A stretch of 64,000 nt of DNA from Tritrichomonas musculus (lineage: Eukaryota > Parabasalia > Tritrichomonadida > Tritrichomonadidae): NCBI GenBank assembly GCA_039105265.1, contig JAPFFF010000008.1, positions 3,472,001 to 3,536,000 of the forward strand, in the 5' to 3' direction. Positions 50,501 to 61,045 of this stretch are shown piece after piece. Position numbers and translations under genes: made by a program. The notes under the pieces were generated by a model that was not told the DNA's origin, did not search any database, and saw nothing but the letters and a program-made list of their open reading frames with translations. Position 1 is the first letter of the stretch. Each line of letters starts with the position of its first letter.

Positions 50501-52119
50501 ATACAATTGAAGAAATTCTGCAAGCTCCATCACCTGCCAACACTCATAACTGATGAAAAAGAATACTACAATTTGAGAGAGAACATAACGGGAGGATTAT
50601 CAAATGTACTTCATCGAGTGAACATTAGAGGTCAAACATTAATCAATAAACTCAAATATGATGCCGTTAATGACAGAATCATTAGCTATGACACTTCAAA
50701 CATAGTTTCACACGTTGCTGGTATTGATTTCAATTCATTGTATCCCTCATCATTCAGTTCAGTAAAACATTCATTCAATCCTTATCACGGAGGAATCATG
50801 TACATGCCTGGTTCATTTATAAAACGATTTGATGTTTATGATGAACAAGGAAACAAGAATGAAAAGGTTCTTAATACTGCAATGAATATCATTCAATCAA
50901 AGAAGCGATTTGATGCAAACCCTGAGTTTATATTCAAAGCTGAAGTCAAATTGAGATGTCCAAAGAATAAAATCAACGATTTGATTAATTTCCCTCCTGT
51001 GTTTAGAAATATCAATATAATGAATGATGAGCAAACGATTGGAAGCTATATGTACAAATATATGAAAGACAATAAACTGAATTCAGCCGATAAAGAAACA
51101 AGAAAGCTGACAATGTTGCTTGATACATGCGGAACATTTATGACGTTCTCGAATTACCTTTTATGGTTTTTAATCGACCACGGACTTATTGTTGATGACA
51201 TTAAGAGCTTAAGTTTATATGAAGCTCATGACGGATTCAATCAATTTGTTTGTGAGTTTATGAAGAAGCGTCAAGATATATTGTCAGGAAAGGCACACGG
51301 GAACGAAAAGTTTTACAAGATTAGTATGAACGGATCTTACGGATATGACGGTATGAATTCAGAGAACTTTAATAAAGTCAGAATTGTTGATAAAAATAAA
51401 GCCTTTCAATTGATTGCATCCGATACTTATCGCAATGGATGTAAATTGTCAAATGATTGTTATTTGATACAATCACAACCTCATTCATTCAAATGTAATA
51501 CATGTCTTCAGGAATCATTTTGGACATTAGACAATGCGAAATACTGGTATTTGACTTTCCTTTATGACTTTCTATACAAATGCATTGACATGAATAAAAT
51601 TCATTTCAACTCGGTCGATACAGATAGTCTGTACATGTCTATAGCTGGTGATATGAATAAACCGATTGACCAGTTGTTTGATTACGTCATCAAAGACAAA
51701 TCATTTTATGATAAACACATTTATAGCTTTATGCCAAACCCTGCAATCAATGATGTATATGATGAGAAAAAGATTCTCGGATGCTGTGTAGAAAAGTTCG
51801 GAGCAAATCAAGTTGCTTTATGTGCCAAGTGTTATACGATTTGGTCAGATGACAAAACAATTTCATTAAAGCTCAAAGGTGTTTCATTGAAGAAGAACAA
51901 CATCAAATCAAGTGATTACAAAAATGTCATTGATAAGCAATCAATAATGAAAGGAAAAATATAAACCTTCAATTAAATTCACAACTGATGAGTAAAATAA
52001 CTGTTATCAAAAATGCTTTAACAGCAGCACATTCAAAAATGTTGGTTTTATCAAATCATTGTTGTTGTCCTTATGTCAATGGTTTCACTGCAAAGGATTA
52101 TTTCATTGAGAATCATTAA
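47544..52119 (+). pseudogene. Polinton protein-primed family B DNA polymerase region (broken)
   Basis: Polymerase region of the element, broken, with about two breaks. Parts in order: an acidic N-terminal extension; a domain resembling OTU-type cysteine proteases (DDCLCWYRFLACCL, then HIMYII); a C2H2-like zinc motif (CPHCGSYIHKGHEH); the 3'-5' exonuclease motifs (YDFETME, FNSSRFDSNL, YNDNDVEMM); an HNH-like zinc motif (CHLCGEHF ... LDRIDNNKGH ... CAECN); and palm motifs A (GIDFNSLYPSS), B (KISMNGSYGYDG) and C (NSVDTDSLYMS), ending with an ALTAAHSKML segment. The motif set and order are those of protein-primed polymerases of Polintons. The OTU and HNH readings are inferences from short patterns. 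Confidence 0.8.
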
Positions 52120-52174
52120 ACAATTAATTTAATGATTTTATTTTAAAAAATCAATTTTTTTATTTTTGTTATAA

Positions 52175-52813
52175 ATGAGTCAACCAACTGAACAAACACA
52201 AATTGAAAATGCTGAAGCTGAATTTGAACCTTTGAAAGGTTTTGAAAGTGATTATGAAATTCAAACAACTTTCCCTTATAACATCAAGAATAAGAAAACA
52301 GGAAAAATAATAGCTGAAGGTGAATACAGACAAAATGTTTATCCGTGTGTAAACCTAAATAACAAAATATATTATAAACATATTCTTGTAGCAAAGCAAT
52401 TTATTGAAAACCCTAATAATCTACCACAAGTCGACCATAAGAATAGAATCAAAACTGATTATCATCTTGATAATTTACGATTTGTATCAAGTTCAGAGAA
52501 TAATAAAAATAAATCAAATTATAAAGGTATTCAATATGAATTCATTGATGACATACCTGATGATGCAATTGTTATTGATTTCTATGAAACAAAGACAGAA
52601 AGGAAAGAATTTGAAGAAAACACGTATTATTATTACCATGATGATACTAATAATGAAGACATTTTTTATGCAAAGATTACTGATAATATTTATAAAATTC
52701 TTCATATCAATACAAATAAATCAGGCAATGAATTTATTTCAATGAACGATATAAATAATCAAAAAGTTAGCGTATATATTAATAGATTCAAACATCAACA
52801 TGATTTGATTTGA
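52175..52813 (+). CDS. HNH homing-endonuclease-like protein (NUMOD4 + HNH)
   Basis: 212 residues. The start region FEPLKGFESDYEIQTTFPYN resembles the NUMOD4 DNA-binding module, and an HNH_3-type core follows: HILVAKQFIENPNNLPQVDHKNRIKTDYHLDNLRFVSSSENN, shown here in part only, with the catalytic pattern V-D-H-x-N and L-R-x-V-S-x-x-x-N-N. The family is common in phages and large DNA viruses as free-standing homing endonucleases. The C-terminal half (VIDFYETKTERKEFEENTYY) is of unknown type. It lies between the polymerase region and the fibre-like gene, a spot where mobile genes often sit. Confidence 0.78.
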   Translation: MSQPTEQTQIENAEAEFEPLKGFESDYEIQTTFPYNIKNKKTGKIIAEGEYRQNVYPCVNLNNKIYYKHILVAKQFIENPNNLPQVDHKNRIKTDYHLDNLRFVSSSENNKNKSNYKGIQYEFIDDIPDDAIVIDFYETKTERKEFEENTYYYYHDDTNNEDIFYAKITDNIYKILHINTNKSGNEFISMNDINNQKVSVYINRFKHQHDLI

Positions 52814-52819
52814 TTTGAT

Positions 52820-55800
52820 TTACTCTTTGAATACAGCTAATGTTCTTTCATCAATGATACTTGTAATGATTCCAACAGTCATACGTTTTATTTTTGATGT
52901 TATTGCTGTCTCTCCTGAAAGAACTTTCAGCTTATTGTCTTCATTATCGATAAACACCTCATCACCGATTGAATAACATGATGAATCATTAACGCGAACC
53001 ATATAATCACCATGTGAACTAAATGTGATACATTTATTTTTGTCATCGATTCTCACACATATACCGACATACTCCTTCCATGTTCCTGATGTTTTGACAC
53101 TACAAATACAATCAGTTGTATCATCTGCTGTTGATGGTTTCCATTCATCACCAACATGTTTGTAAACCTTACCTGTCATATACACAGGAGAACCAACAAC
53201 GAAATCACTAACAGAGTTCATTGATGATTCAATCGGCGAGTAATGTGTGATTGTTGTGTTTGATTGTGCACCGTAAATAGCAGCCTTATATTTTGCTAAA
53301 TAACCTCGGGACATGATGCATCTTGAATATATTTGTTTAGCATCTAATAATTCCTGAGTAGTTGTCCAAGAATATCCGCCTATTGGGAAATTATATGTCA
53401 GGGGTCTTCCTGATGTTATATCAACAGTGTCTTCATAATAGAATGGGAATTTGAAATTGTCGAAATACACAGTTCTTTGATGTAATACAAGAACAATGTT
53501 ATGAGGATTTCCAGTTGTATCATAGAATAATATTCTTATTTCCAAACATAGCGCATAATCACCTACTATGTATTCCAGTTTAATTACCTTATCTTCAAGT
53601 TTTAGATAATGAATTGATATTTCACCGCCCTCTGTAATCGGTCCGCAATCAATAGCACATTTTTTTATTAGTTGTTCTTCTGTTATGACGTTTGACTTCA
53701 GTGCAAAGTTATCATTCACATATTTCACCGAAGTAATCATATCATCATTCACAGGTCGGATGCTGATTAATGTGATAGTTGCATCATAAATATTGGTTAG
53801 TGTATCATCCTCAGCTCTCAATGAAACAATACGTGTAGCTACACGAATATCTATCAATTCACTTGACTCTCCGCTGGTTGATTTGTATATGAGATTTGCA
53901 CTCTTTCGTCCAGAATATTCGTATTCAGCTTCTTCATATGTCGCATCATCAGCATTTCGTTTGAACTTTACAATAATATTTTTGGTTGTTAATACCCTTC
54001 GTATATATTCATCTGGGATTACACAACCACTATCATTCTGTGTACATTGAATTGTGATTTGTTCTGGACTTTCATCAACAACATTTGCAGTTTTAATGAA
54101 TGGTGATTCGATTTGTGCTCTAATGAAATTATATGCTATTGGATTACTGCTATGTGCTGCAATATATGATACATATACAATTTGTCCATCATCATAACGC
54201 CATATTATTCTATCAATGCGTTTGCCATTGCTATCATACCTGTCCATGCTATCATAAGTGCTAGTAGAACCAGTTGGTTTAAATATTACATCAATATGCA
54301 CTATATCATCATCTTGATTATCTCCCCAATTAACATCAAATACCAAATGAACTCTGGCATTTGGTAGCTGAGGGGTAATATATGCACCGTCATATAAGTT
54401 TGCTGGATATTCAATATTCAATTCAGTTCCGTATAATGCAGTATTCAATGCAGATTCATTAACCAAATCAGTTGGAATTGTTGGTATATCTGTTTTCAAT
54501 GCATATTTATCTAATTCATAAGCTAATTCATCTTCATCAACAAACTTCTCATCAGCTTGTGCACTAGTATAATACGGTGTCAAGTCAACTGGTTCTGGTA
54601 TATCCGTCTTCAATGCATAAGTATTCGACACATATCTAGCTGAATAAGCGTTTCTGTCTGTTGGTTCGATAGTTTTGGTAATTGAACACGATAAAACTTC
54701 TGGTGTATCGCCAGTTCCTGGATTGATTAATTCATGGCTGTCATACAAAAACCAAATACTTGAATCACTTCCTTCGATACGCATTATCTGAGAGGGTTGT
54801 TCGTCATCATCGTCATTGTACGAATAGTCTACATGAACATAATGACCCGTATAAAAACTGTTTGATGAAACAATATCCAACCCGTATTGCTCAATCAGTT
54901 CATGATATGTGTTGTAATCCAAATCAGGAATTGTATTATTGACGATTTCGAATTGAATTGTTGTTTGACCCTCAATAATTTCTGGGATTTCACTCTTCAT
55001 TGCATATTTTCCTTCTGCAACTGTTTTCGTTTCATACTTATCCAATTCATAAGCCAATTCATCCTCATCGACGAACTTCTCATCAGCTTGTGCACTAGTA
55101 TAATACGGTGTCAAATCAATTGGTTCAGGTATATCACTCTTCAATGCTAATCTTTCTTCTGTTTCTGCTAATGTTATTGTTATTGGAAGGTATTGATATC
55201 TATCATAAATTGCTCCACTAACTTCATCCCACACTAATTCAAAATACTCACCTTCACTTTCAAATCCTTCAGCTTCATGTTGTTTAACGTTATATTCATC
55301 ATCAGTATATAATTCATTTGTCTTGAATCTGATATCAAAATGGAATATATTACTACTATTGTCTAATTTATAACCAACCAAATGTGTTCCTTCTTTGAAC
55401 GGTAAAACGTGAGATGTATCCATTCCGTTTTCTTCATATTCTTCTGGTACTGGACCTATATTAGGAAACATATATGTCTTAGTTTCAATTGAGTATTCAG
55501 TTGATACAGTCAAATTATCTCTCGTGATGTAATTCTTCAAATCATCTTTTGGAACATATCGTTCGGCACAAACATCCAAAGCTGATTGAAAACCTTCATT
55601 AGCCGCTATACTTGTTAAACACATTGATGCTTTAGCTGATAATGGTTTATCATCTTCAGCCATCAATTTCTGAAACATTTCTTCTGGTAATAGTTCTTTT
55701 ATGTTCAATTGCAACTCACTATTTTTGAGTACTTCTGGTATTTCACTCTTCAGTGCATAATTCGTTAAATCAACAGGTTCAGGTATATCAGTTGATAAAG

Positions 55801-56011
55801 CATAATTGTTGATAACATAATCACGCAATCCGTTAACAGCTTCATTCAATTGTTCCTCAGTGATTCCATTTCCGTTTGGAATCCCTACGTTTCCGTTCGA
55901 TGAATCGCCTTTGATAACATAATTATCGACATATCTTTTAATGTATTCGTTAATCAATCCGTCAATAGTATTTGTTTTTGTTATGTGTCCGCTCTGCTCA
56001 ATCGTAAACAT
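52820..56011 (-). CDS. Repeat-bearing fibre-like structural protein of the Polinton
   Basis: 1063 residues, intact. A recurring unit A-L-K-(S/T)-(D/E)-I-P-E-(P/V) appears many times, and a longer block YYTSAQADEKFVDEDELAYE recurs at two places (encoded near 54,500-54,590 and 55,030-55,130). Such units, separated by beta-rich domains, are typical of phage tail-fibre and Polinton fibre-like proteins that form elongated trimers for attachment. Asp/Asn/Thr-rich beta segments dominate. The C-terminal ~150 residues look like a compact domain with GSPVYMTGKVYKHVG and GICVRIDDKNKCITF. Confidence 0.65.
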   Translation of the reverse strand: MFTIEQSGHITKTNTIDGLINEYIKRYVDNYVIKGDSSNGNVGIPNGNGITEEQLNEAVNGLRDYVINNYALSTDIPEPVDLTNYALKSEIPEVLKNSELQLNIKELLPEEMFQKLMAEDDKPLSAKASMCLTSIAANEGFQSALDVCAERYVPKDDLKNYITRDNLTVSTEYSIETKTYMFPNIGPVPEEYEENGMDTSHVLPFKEGTHLVGYKLDNSSNIFHFDIRFKTNELYTDDEYNVKQHEAEGFESEGEYFELVWDEVSGAIYDRYQYLPITITLAETEERLALKSDIPEPIDLTPYYTSAQADEKFVDEDELAYELDKYETKTVAEGKYAMKSEIPEIIEGQTTIQFEIVNNTIPDLDYNTYHELIEQYGLDIVSSNSFYTGHYVHVDYSYNDDDDEQPSQIMRIEGSDSSIWFLYDSHELINPGTGDTPEVLSCSITKTIEPTDRNAYSARYVSNTYALKTDIPEPVDLTPYYTSAQADEKFVDEDELAYELDKYALKTDIPTIPTDLVNESALNTALYGTELNIEYPANLYDGAYITPQLPNARVHLVFDVNWGDNQDDDIVHIDVIFKPTGSTSTYDSMDRYDSNGKRIDRIIWRYDDGQIVYVSYIAAHSSNPIAYNFIRAQIESPFIKTANVVDESPEQITIQCTQNDSGCVIPDEYIRRVLTTKNIIVKFKRNADDATYEEAEYEYSGRKSANLIYKSTSGESSELIDIRVATRIVSLRAEDDTLTNIYDATITLISIRPVNDDMITSVKYVNDNFALKSNVITEEQLIKKCAIDCGPITEGGEISIHYLKLEDKVIKLEYIVGDYALCLEIRILFYDTTGNPHNIVLVLHQRTVYFDNFKFPFYYEDTVDITSGRPLTYNFPIGGYSWTTTQELLDAKQIYSRCIMSRGYLAKYKAAIYGAQSNTTITHYSPIESSMNSVSDFVVGSPVYMTGKVYKHVGDEWKPSTADDTTDCICSVKTSGTWKEYVGICVRIDDKNKCITFSSHGDYMVRVNDSSCYSIGDEVFIDNEDNKLKVLSGETAITSKIKRMTVGIITSIIDERTLAVFKE

Positions 56012-56033
56012 TCAATTTATTAGAAACTAAACA

Positions 56034-58328
56034 ATGTCAAAACAAGATAAAAATAATTCATCTGATAGCTTTGAATTAGATTTAAGTAATATTGATGATG
56101 AAACTATATTTGATAGTGAGGTATCTAAACCTGATGATGATGAAGAACTAGAGGACCCGATAGATTATTTTAAGAACACGTTTCTCAGTACATACAAACT
56201 AGAACACCCCAATGATTTAATTAATTTGTTGTATCAAATACAAAACAATGAATATACAGGAAGAAGTGTGGGAAAGATTCGTGAAATGAAAGTCAAGTTT
56301 CGTCGATTTGTTTCATTGATGAACAAAATCAATGCAGGTATTAAAAGTAAAGGCAATCGATTCCTTAGTTTAAAAGAGTACACAACAGATAAAAAAAGTC
56401 TTGATACAATTATCAATTACTTCAATATTGTTGTCAACGATGATTTGAATTATAGCTCTGATGGTTTTCGTTCATCACCCATCAAACCACCGAGAAAGAG
56501 TCAAACACCACAAACCAACAAAGGAAGAAGAAAGAGAACAAGCATACATGAACCAACACTTGATACTAATAAACGAAGAACACCAAGAAGAAAACGCATA
56601 ACTCCGAGTGATTCTGATGAAAATGACTCGACAATACAATTGCCTAAAGACAGTGAAGATTCATTACTTAATATAACATTAAGCGAATCAGATTCTGAGT
56701 CATTAATATTGAAAAACGATGATTTATCTGATTCTTTTATTGAACCATCAAAGGAACACAATAAAAATAATTTTTCAACTAATAAAATGGCAGACGACAA
56801 CAACAATAATAACGGACCTCTTCAATCATTATATGATGATGAATTAGATGATTGGCAAGATGATAATGAAGCAGCAACCGAAGCATACAGATATGCAAGA
56901 ACACCTGCAAAACAACCATACAGATATGAAGATAATGAAGAAGAAGCACAAGAAATTAAATCACCTTTTGCAAGGAAATACAAAGGATATGCAGAAGATA
57001 ACAAAGCAGATGATGAAATACTTGATGAATTAATAAGAAATGCAAAGCAACCCTCAAAGAATACTCGCGGACGTCGTGATAAAAAAGATATGCCTCTTGT
57101 TAACTCAACATTAAAGGATTCATTTGACAAGCTTGAAATACCTCGGGTTGGTGGTAATATATCCTATTACAGAGATAAATTTATTGATATGATTATTAAC
57201 GGAAACTTCAGAATCAAATACATTCCGAATGCAGCTTGTCGTGATACAGCTATTGAATACTGTAAGAATTCAGTTGATAAAGACGGTAAACCAAGATATC
57301 GTTTATTACCAGAAAATGCCAAAGACCCGTTAGGAAACTCAATAACAGACTTGAACGGTGATAAAGTTGATGATGTTGTTTTAATTGATAGGAACGGTAA
57401 TCCTTCAATCATTAACGGATACAAGCTTGTATTTGCTTCTCCTTACAAGAAAGTTTGGAAATCTGTTATTAAAACAAAACAAGAAAGAAAAGAAATGCCG
57501 TTCAATAAATGGATTCAATCATTATTTGATAAAGATATCAAGAAAATTGATTGGGATGCTGGTCAATACAAATTAACAAAGGGAAAAGAAATGCAAGAGC
57601 TAGAAAATTATTACGGTCCTATGGGTCTGGGAAAAGCAAGAGTCAGCAAACGTATTACACCAAGTTCTTATTGGTCATCAATCTTTTCTAAAGTCTGGAA
57701 AGTGTATTGGAATGACGAACAATTCTTTGTATTATCTCCTTTGAAGAAACTCATCAATTACCTTGCTGTATCAAATATGTTATTTGCTTATCTCTTTGAT
57801 GCTCCTTTCAAAGAAATCATTCAAGACAATAAGTTCAATGGAAAGATATTAACATATGAACAATGGACATATTGGAAACAACAGAACAATAAAGAATATG
57901 TTTCAGTATTAGGAAAGAATGTTCAATCATATGTTGAGAAGATTATTGATAAAGCTATTGATATCACATCAGGAGAATTAAAGGCTGAACCAAGTCAATG
58001 GGGTAAACAATTTACTGAATTAATGCATTACATTGATTATGTTGTCTTTGGTGTTGGTTTCAATGTTGATGTAAGTAAGCAAGAAGGATATAACAGGTTG
58101 AAACGAAATGCAGAAGGAATTAAAGAAGCAACGCCAGAAGATATTAAGAACGTTAAAGATAATTTCATTAAACGAATCACCGCAGCAATAGAAAGAGATA
58201 TATATCCAAATTGTGGATACACAGCATTCAAAGCACAACTCAAAGAAAGTAAATTGCAGAACAAAAATAAATATGCTGATTTTGCTGTTAATCTTAAACC
58301 ATTACATCAAAGAATGAATAATGAATAA
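56034..58328 (+). CDS. Large Polinton protein of unknown function (764 residues)
   Basis: 764 residues. The first ~110 residues are acidic and helical, followed by a low-complexity Ser/Arg/Pro/Asp-rich linker (~140-360, with basic RRKRTS and PRRKRITP clusters) and a globular C-terminal half beginning around YRDKFIDMIINGNFRIKY. That half includes LGNSITDLNGDKVDDVVLID, a loop resembling calcium-binding repeats, and Trp/Tyr-rich helices. No family is recognised. It ends immediately before the stop of the convergent next gene, with no gap. A structural or terminal-protein role is possible but unproven. Confidence 0.6.
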   Translation: MSKQDKNNSSDSFELDLSNIDDETIFDSEVSKPDDDEELEDPIDYFKNTFLSTYKLEHPNDLINLLYQIQNNEYTGRSVGKIREMKVKFRRFVSLMNKINAGIKSKGNRFLSLKEYTTDKKSLDTIINYFNIVVNDDLNYSSDGFRSSPIKPPRKSQTPQTNKGRRKRTSIHEPTLDTNKRRTPRRKRITPSDSDENDSTIQLPKDSEDSLLNITLSESDSESLILKNDDLSDSFIEPSKEHNKNNFSTNKMADDNNNNNGPLQSLYDDELDDWQDDNEAATEAYRYARTPAKQPYRYEDNEEEAQEIKSPFARKYKGYAEDNKADDEILDELIRNAKQPSKNTRGRRDKKDMPLVNSTLKDSFDKLEIPRVGGNISYYRDKFIDMIINGNFRIKYIPNAACRDTAIEYCKNSVDKDGKPRYRLLPENAKDPLGNSITDLNGDKVDDVVLIDRNGNPSIINGYKLVFASPYKKVWKSVIKTKQERKEMPFNKWIQSLFDKDIKKIDWDAGQYKLTKGKEMQELENYYGPMGLGKARVSKRITPSSYWSSIFSKVWKVYWNDEQFFVLSPLKKLINYLAVSNMLFAYLFDAPFKEIIQDNKFNGKILTYEQWTYWKQQNNKEYVSVLGKNVQSYVEKIIDKAIDITSGELKAEPSQWGKQFTELMHYIDYVVFGVGFNVDVSKQEGYNRLKRNAEGIKEATPEDIKNVKDNFIKRITAAIERDIYPNCGYTAFKAQLKESKLQNKNKYADFAVNLKPLHQRMNNE

Positions 58329-59519
58329 TTAATTTAAATCAAAACCTCCATTATTGTTATTATTATTATTTTTGTCATTTGGGTCTGAAACGATTCTAAA
58401 ACTATAACGTTTTGTTGATTGTGGTTGCTGATTATATTCTTCTTCACTTGACAAGTCTTCAAAAGTATTATTATTATTATTTATGTTTTGTTGTCGTTCA
58501 TAATAATTTGATGTCTTATTAGGATTTGGTGTTTCAAAATCAAAGCCTTGTGATTGATTTTGGTTTTCTTCGTGCCAATCTTCTTCAATTTCCATAGGTT
58601 CATAATTCGGTAAAGAATTATTTTGTTGAACTATTTTTTGATATGTTTCCGAGCTATTAGGAATAGTTCGTTTTGCTGATGCTGAAAAGTGAACTTTGTT
58701 ATCTTTTGGCAAGTGCTTATATATTGGTTCTGATTGTTGCATTTGCAGCTGATTGGAAATCTTTTCTAACATTTTTATTAGTTTTGCATCAAATCTCTTT
58801 GGAGTCGATATTGATTCTTTTGTATTAAAACCTGAATCCTGTGTTATTTTTCTCGGTTTGAATACAGGATATTCATCGGCTATTGTATCATTTCGAAAAC
58901 TAAAAGCCGATTTTTCAATTGATTTTGTACCTGTATTATGATTTAAATCTGCTGTTATCGATTTTGCAATTTCCTCGTTGTCAGATTCAGGAGTTGTATT
59001 AACATAACAATCAATTATCGGAATTTTTTCAGGGTTATCGTAAATATAAAAAGATAAATATGTTTGTGCTGCATTAGGGTCATAGTTTATATCAGCTGCA
59101 GTTATAATATTATCAAATGCCTTTATGAATGATTCAGAAGTGAAAGCAAAGTAAGTTTTATGAAAATAAGATTCACCGTTATAATTTTTATAATATTTTG
59201 TTAATGCTTTTGGTGTATTATCAACTATTAATATAAATATAGGTTCCTGATATCCTGTAAGAATCTTTTTTGTAAACACGTATGAAGGTTTTTCAGGTGT
59301 ATCACCATCAAGATATATTATCCATGTAGGTCTACTTGTTAACATATCACCTTTAGTTGTACTTTTAGCTTGCTTTGGAAATATGAAAATTGAAGGGAAA
59401 AAATATCTATTTTTTTCTACTGTAATCAATGCAAATGTAATCGGTGCAACATCATCAATTTTATAACGGCTCATATCAGCCAATTGATTCGGATTTAAAT
59501 AAATTACCTTAGAATCCAT
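58329..59519 (-). CDS. Polinton protein of unknown function (396 residues)
   Basis: 396 residues. The N-terminal ~200 residues look like an alpha/beta globular domain with a VAPITFALITVEKNRYFFPS stretch. The rest is low-complexity, rich in Asn, Gln and Ser with an NNNNN tail, so the C-terminus is probably disordered. I do not recognise it; a minor capsid or scaffold role would fit the position next to the integrase and capsid genes, but this is only context. Confidence 0.55.
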   Translation of the reverse strand: MDSKVIYLNPNQLADMSRYKIDDVAPITFALITVEKNRYFFPSIFIFPKQAKSTTKGDMLTSRPTWIIYLDGDTPEKPSYVFTKKILTGYQEPIFILIVDNTPKALTKYYKNYNGESYFHKTYFAFTSESFIKAFDNIITAADINYDPNAAQTYLSFYIYDNPEKIPIIDCYVNTTPESDNEEIAKSITADLNHNTGTKSIEKSAFSFRNDTIADEYPVFKPRKITQDSGFNTKESISTPKRFDAKLIKMLEKISNQLQMQQSEPIYKHLPKDNKVHFSASAKRTIPNSSETYQKIVQQNNSLPNYEPMEIEEDWHEENQNQSQGFDFETPNPNKTSNYYERQQNINNNNNTFEDLSSEEEYNQQPQSTKRYSFRIVSDPNDKNNNNNNNGGFDLN

Positions 59520-59531
59520 TTTGAATAGTCA

Positions 59532-59732
59532 TTAATAAATCAAAAGACAACTGAATATAAATGATTCAGGTTCAATAACGTTTCCTTTCATATCTGTAAA
59601 CCATAAATGATACTCTTTTTTTGTATTGTTCAGACACTCATATTTTCGATATTTCGTTTGTCGTCTGTTAGCAAGCATAATGAAATGGTCGCAGAAAGGC
59701 ATGAATTCAACTATATCTGAATGAACCATCAA
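59532..59732 (-). CDS. Small Polinton gene between integrase and the 396-residue gene
   Basis: A short frame from MMVHSDIVEFMPFCDHF to a C-terminus with LWFTDMKGNVIEPESFIFSC, a pattern I associate with conserved small Polinton proteins, but without a firm family name. The frame is open upstream toward the integrase without an ATG, so the true start is uncertain. Confidence 0.4.
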   Translation of the reverse strand: MMVHSDIVEFMPFCDHFIMLANRRQTKYRKYECLNNTKKEYHLWFTDMKGNVIEPESFIFSCLLIY

Positions 59733-59878
59733 ATCACCGACAATATGTTGATTGACAACAGCACCACAATACTGAACAACAATGTACTTCTTGTTGCGAC
59801 TATAAACGAAATCATCAGGAAGATTAAAATCTTTTGATTGTGTGTGATAGTATCGTTTTTTGTGATTGCTATTGTTGT

Positions 59879-60958
59879 TTAGCTTTCATTTTGCGTTTTA
59901 TAAGTCAAAAAGAATACTTTATAATCATCATTCAAAGCATCTATTGATGAACAAACATATTTTGTGTACATGATTGGGACTGTTATTATTGTTTTGTTCT
60001 TCAGTGTTTTGTTAGTTTGACGCAAAGGATTTAATAGTTTACATTTAACGTTTCCAGATTCATAACAAATGAATTCAGCAAGTTCATTGAACACTCTTCT
60101 TCGCTTTTCATGTTTCTTTTCTGTTTTTCCGTAATCGGTGTGAATGAGTATTATATTTTTGGGTTTATATGACAGAAGACCTTTAAATCGTTGTTTTTGT
60201 TGAATCTCTTTCAATTGCATTGATTTGGCTCTAATGTATTGCCATTCAAGGTCGCGGTCATCTTGCATCTGTTGAGGTGTTAGATAAATGTATTTTGATT
60301 GTCGTTTGTCAAGGTATTCATCAGTTTCTTCGTCAAATGATGTGTATAAAGGATTCAATAAACGAAGAGATGCATGAGGCGTGTTATTGTACCATTCAAC
60401 CGTTTGTTGTATCAATACATTGTTTGTCATTCGTTGTTGTGATTGACCGAAAGCATTTCGTAATGTTCTGATTACTGCATCAACACATTTATGTGCATTC
60501 GTGAAAGGTGAATCATCAATGATTAACTTTATTTTGTTTGGTGCTTTGAATTTAATTGTGTGTTTGTCTAATTGATATCTTTGCTCTTCACCGTTGCAAT
60601 AACTTTTGAATGCATTTGATATAAAAGCCTTTTCACCATCACATTTAATTGTTTCAATTCTGATATTTCTTTTATTGACTAGTTTATCAATTACTTTGAT
60701 TACATAATACTCAGACTTGTAATCAATTGGTTCAACAATTAGGTATTTGGTGTTTACATTGATTATTACTAAATAAGCTTTATTTAATGCAAACATTATA
60801 TCAATTTCGTACGCATACGGTTCAAATGAGAAGTCAGGTTTTGATAGTTTCTTTACTGTCTTCAATTGGTAATCCTTAATATAGGGCTCGGTTTTAATGC
60901 CCGTGTCTTTGATGTACTTGTATTTAGATTTGAAAGGATAGTTGATTGATTCATTCAT
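59879..60958 (-). CDS. Retroviral-type integrase (rve) of the Polinton
   Basis: 359 residues. The catalytic core starts with EIDIMFALNKAYLVIINVNT, where the first Asp of the D,D-E type core lies, then IKCDGEKAFISNAFK with the second Asp, then VDAVIRTLRNAFGQ and WYNNTPHASLR, which are typical of Polinton integrases. The core is preceded by a short N-terminal region and followed by a C-terminal domain with an SH3-like stretch (YKPKNIILIHT). It would insert the element's DNA, making a short target duplication. It is transcribed leftward, in the same direction as the capsid gene upstream of it. Confidence 0.82.
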   Translation of the reverse strand: MNESINYPFKSKYKYIKDTGIKTEPYIKDYQLKTVKKLSKPDFSFEPYAYEIDIMFALNKAYLVIINVNTKYLIVEPIDYKSEYYVIKVIDKLVNKRNIRIETIKCDGEKAFISNAFKSYCNGEEQRYQLDKHTIKFKAPNKIKLIIDDSPFTNAHKCVDAVIRTLRNAFGQSQQRMTNNVLIQQTVEWYNNTPHASLRLLNPLYTSFDEETDEYLDKRQSKYIYLTPQQMQDDRDLEWQYIRAKSMQLKEIQQKQRFKGLLSYKPKNIILIHTDYGKTEKKHEKRRRVFNELAEFICYESGNVKCKLLNPLRQTNKTLKNKTIITVPIMYTKYVCSSIDALNDDYKVFFLTYKTQNES

Positions 60959-61045
60959 TTGAATCGCAAAAATAAAGCATTAATTTATGAAGGAACTCTG
61001 TTCCCTTTTGCAAAGCAAAATGATTATTTAATGAAATCAATTTAT

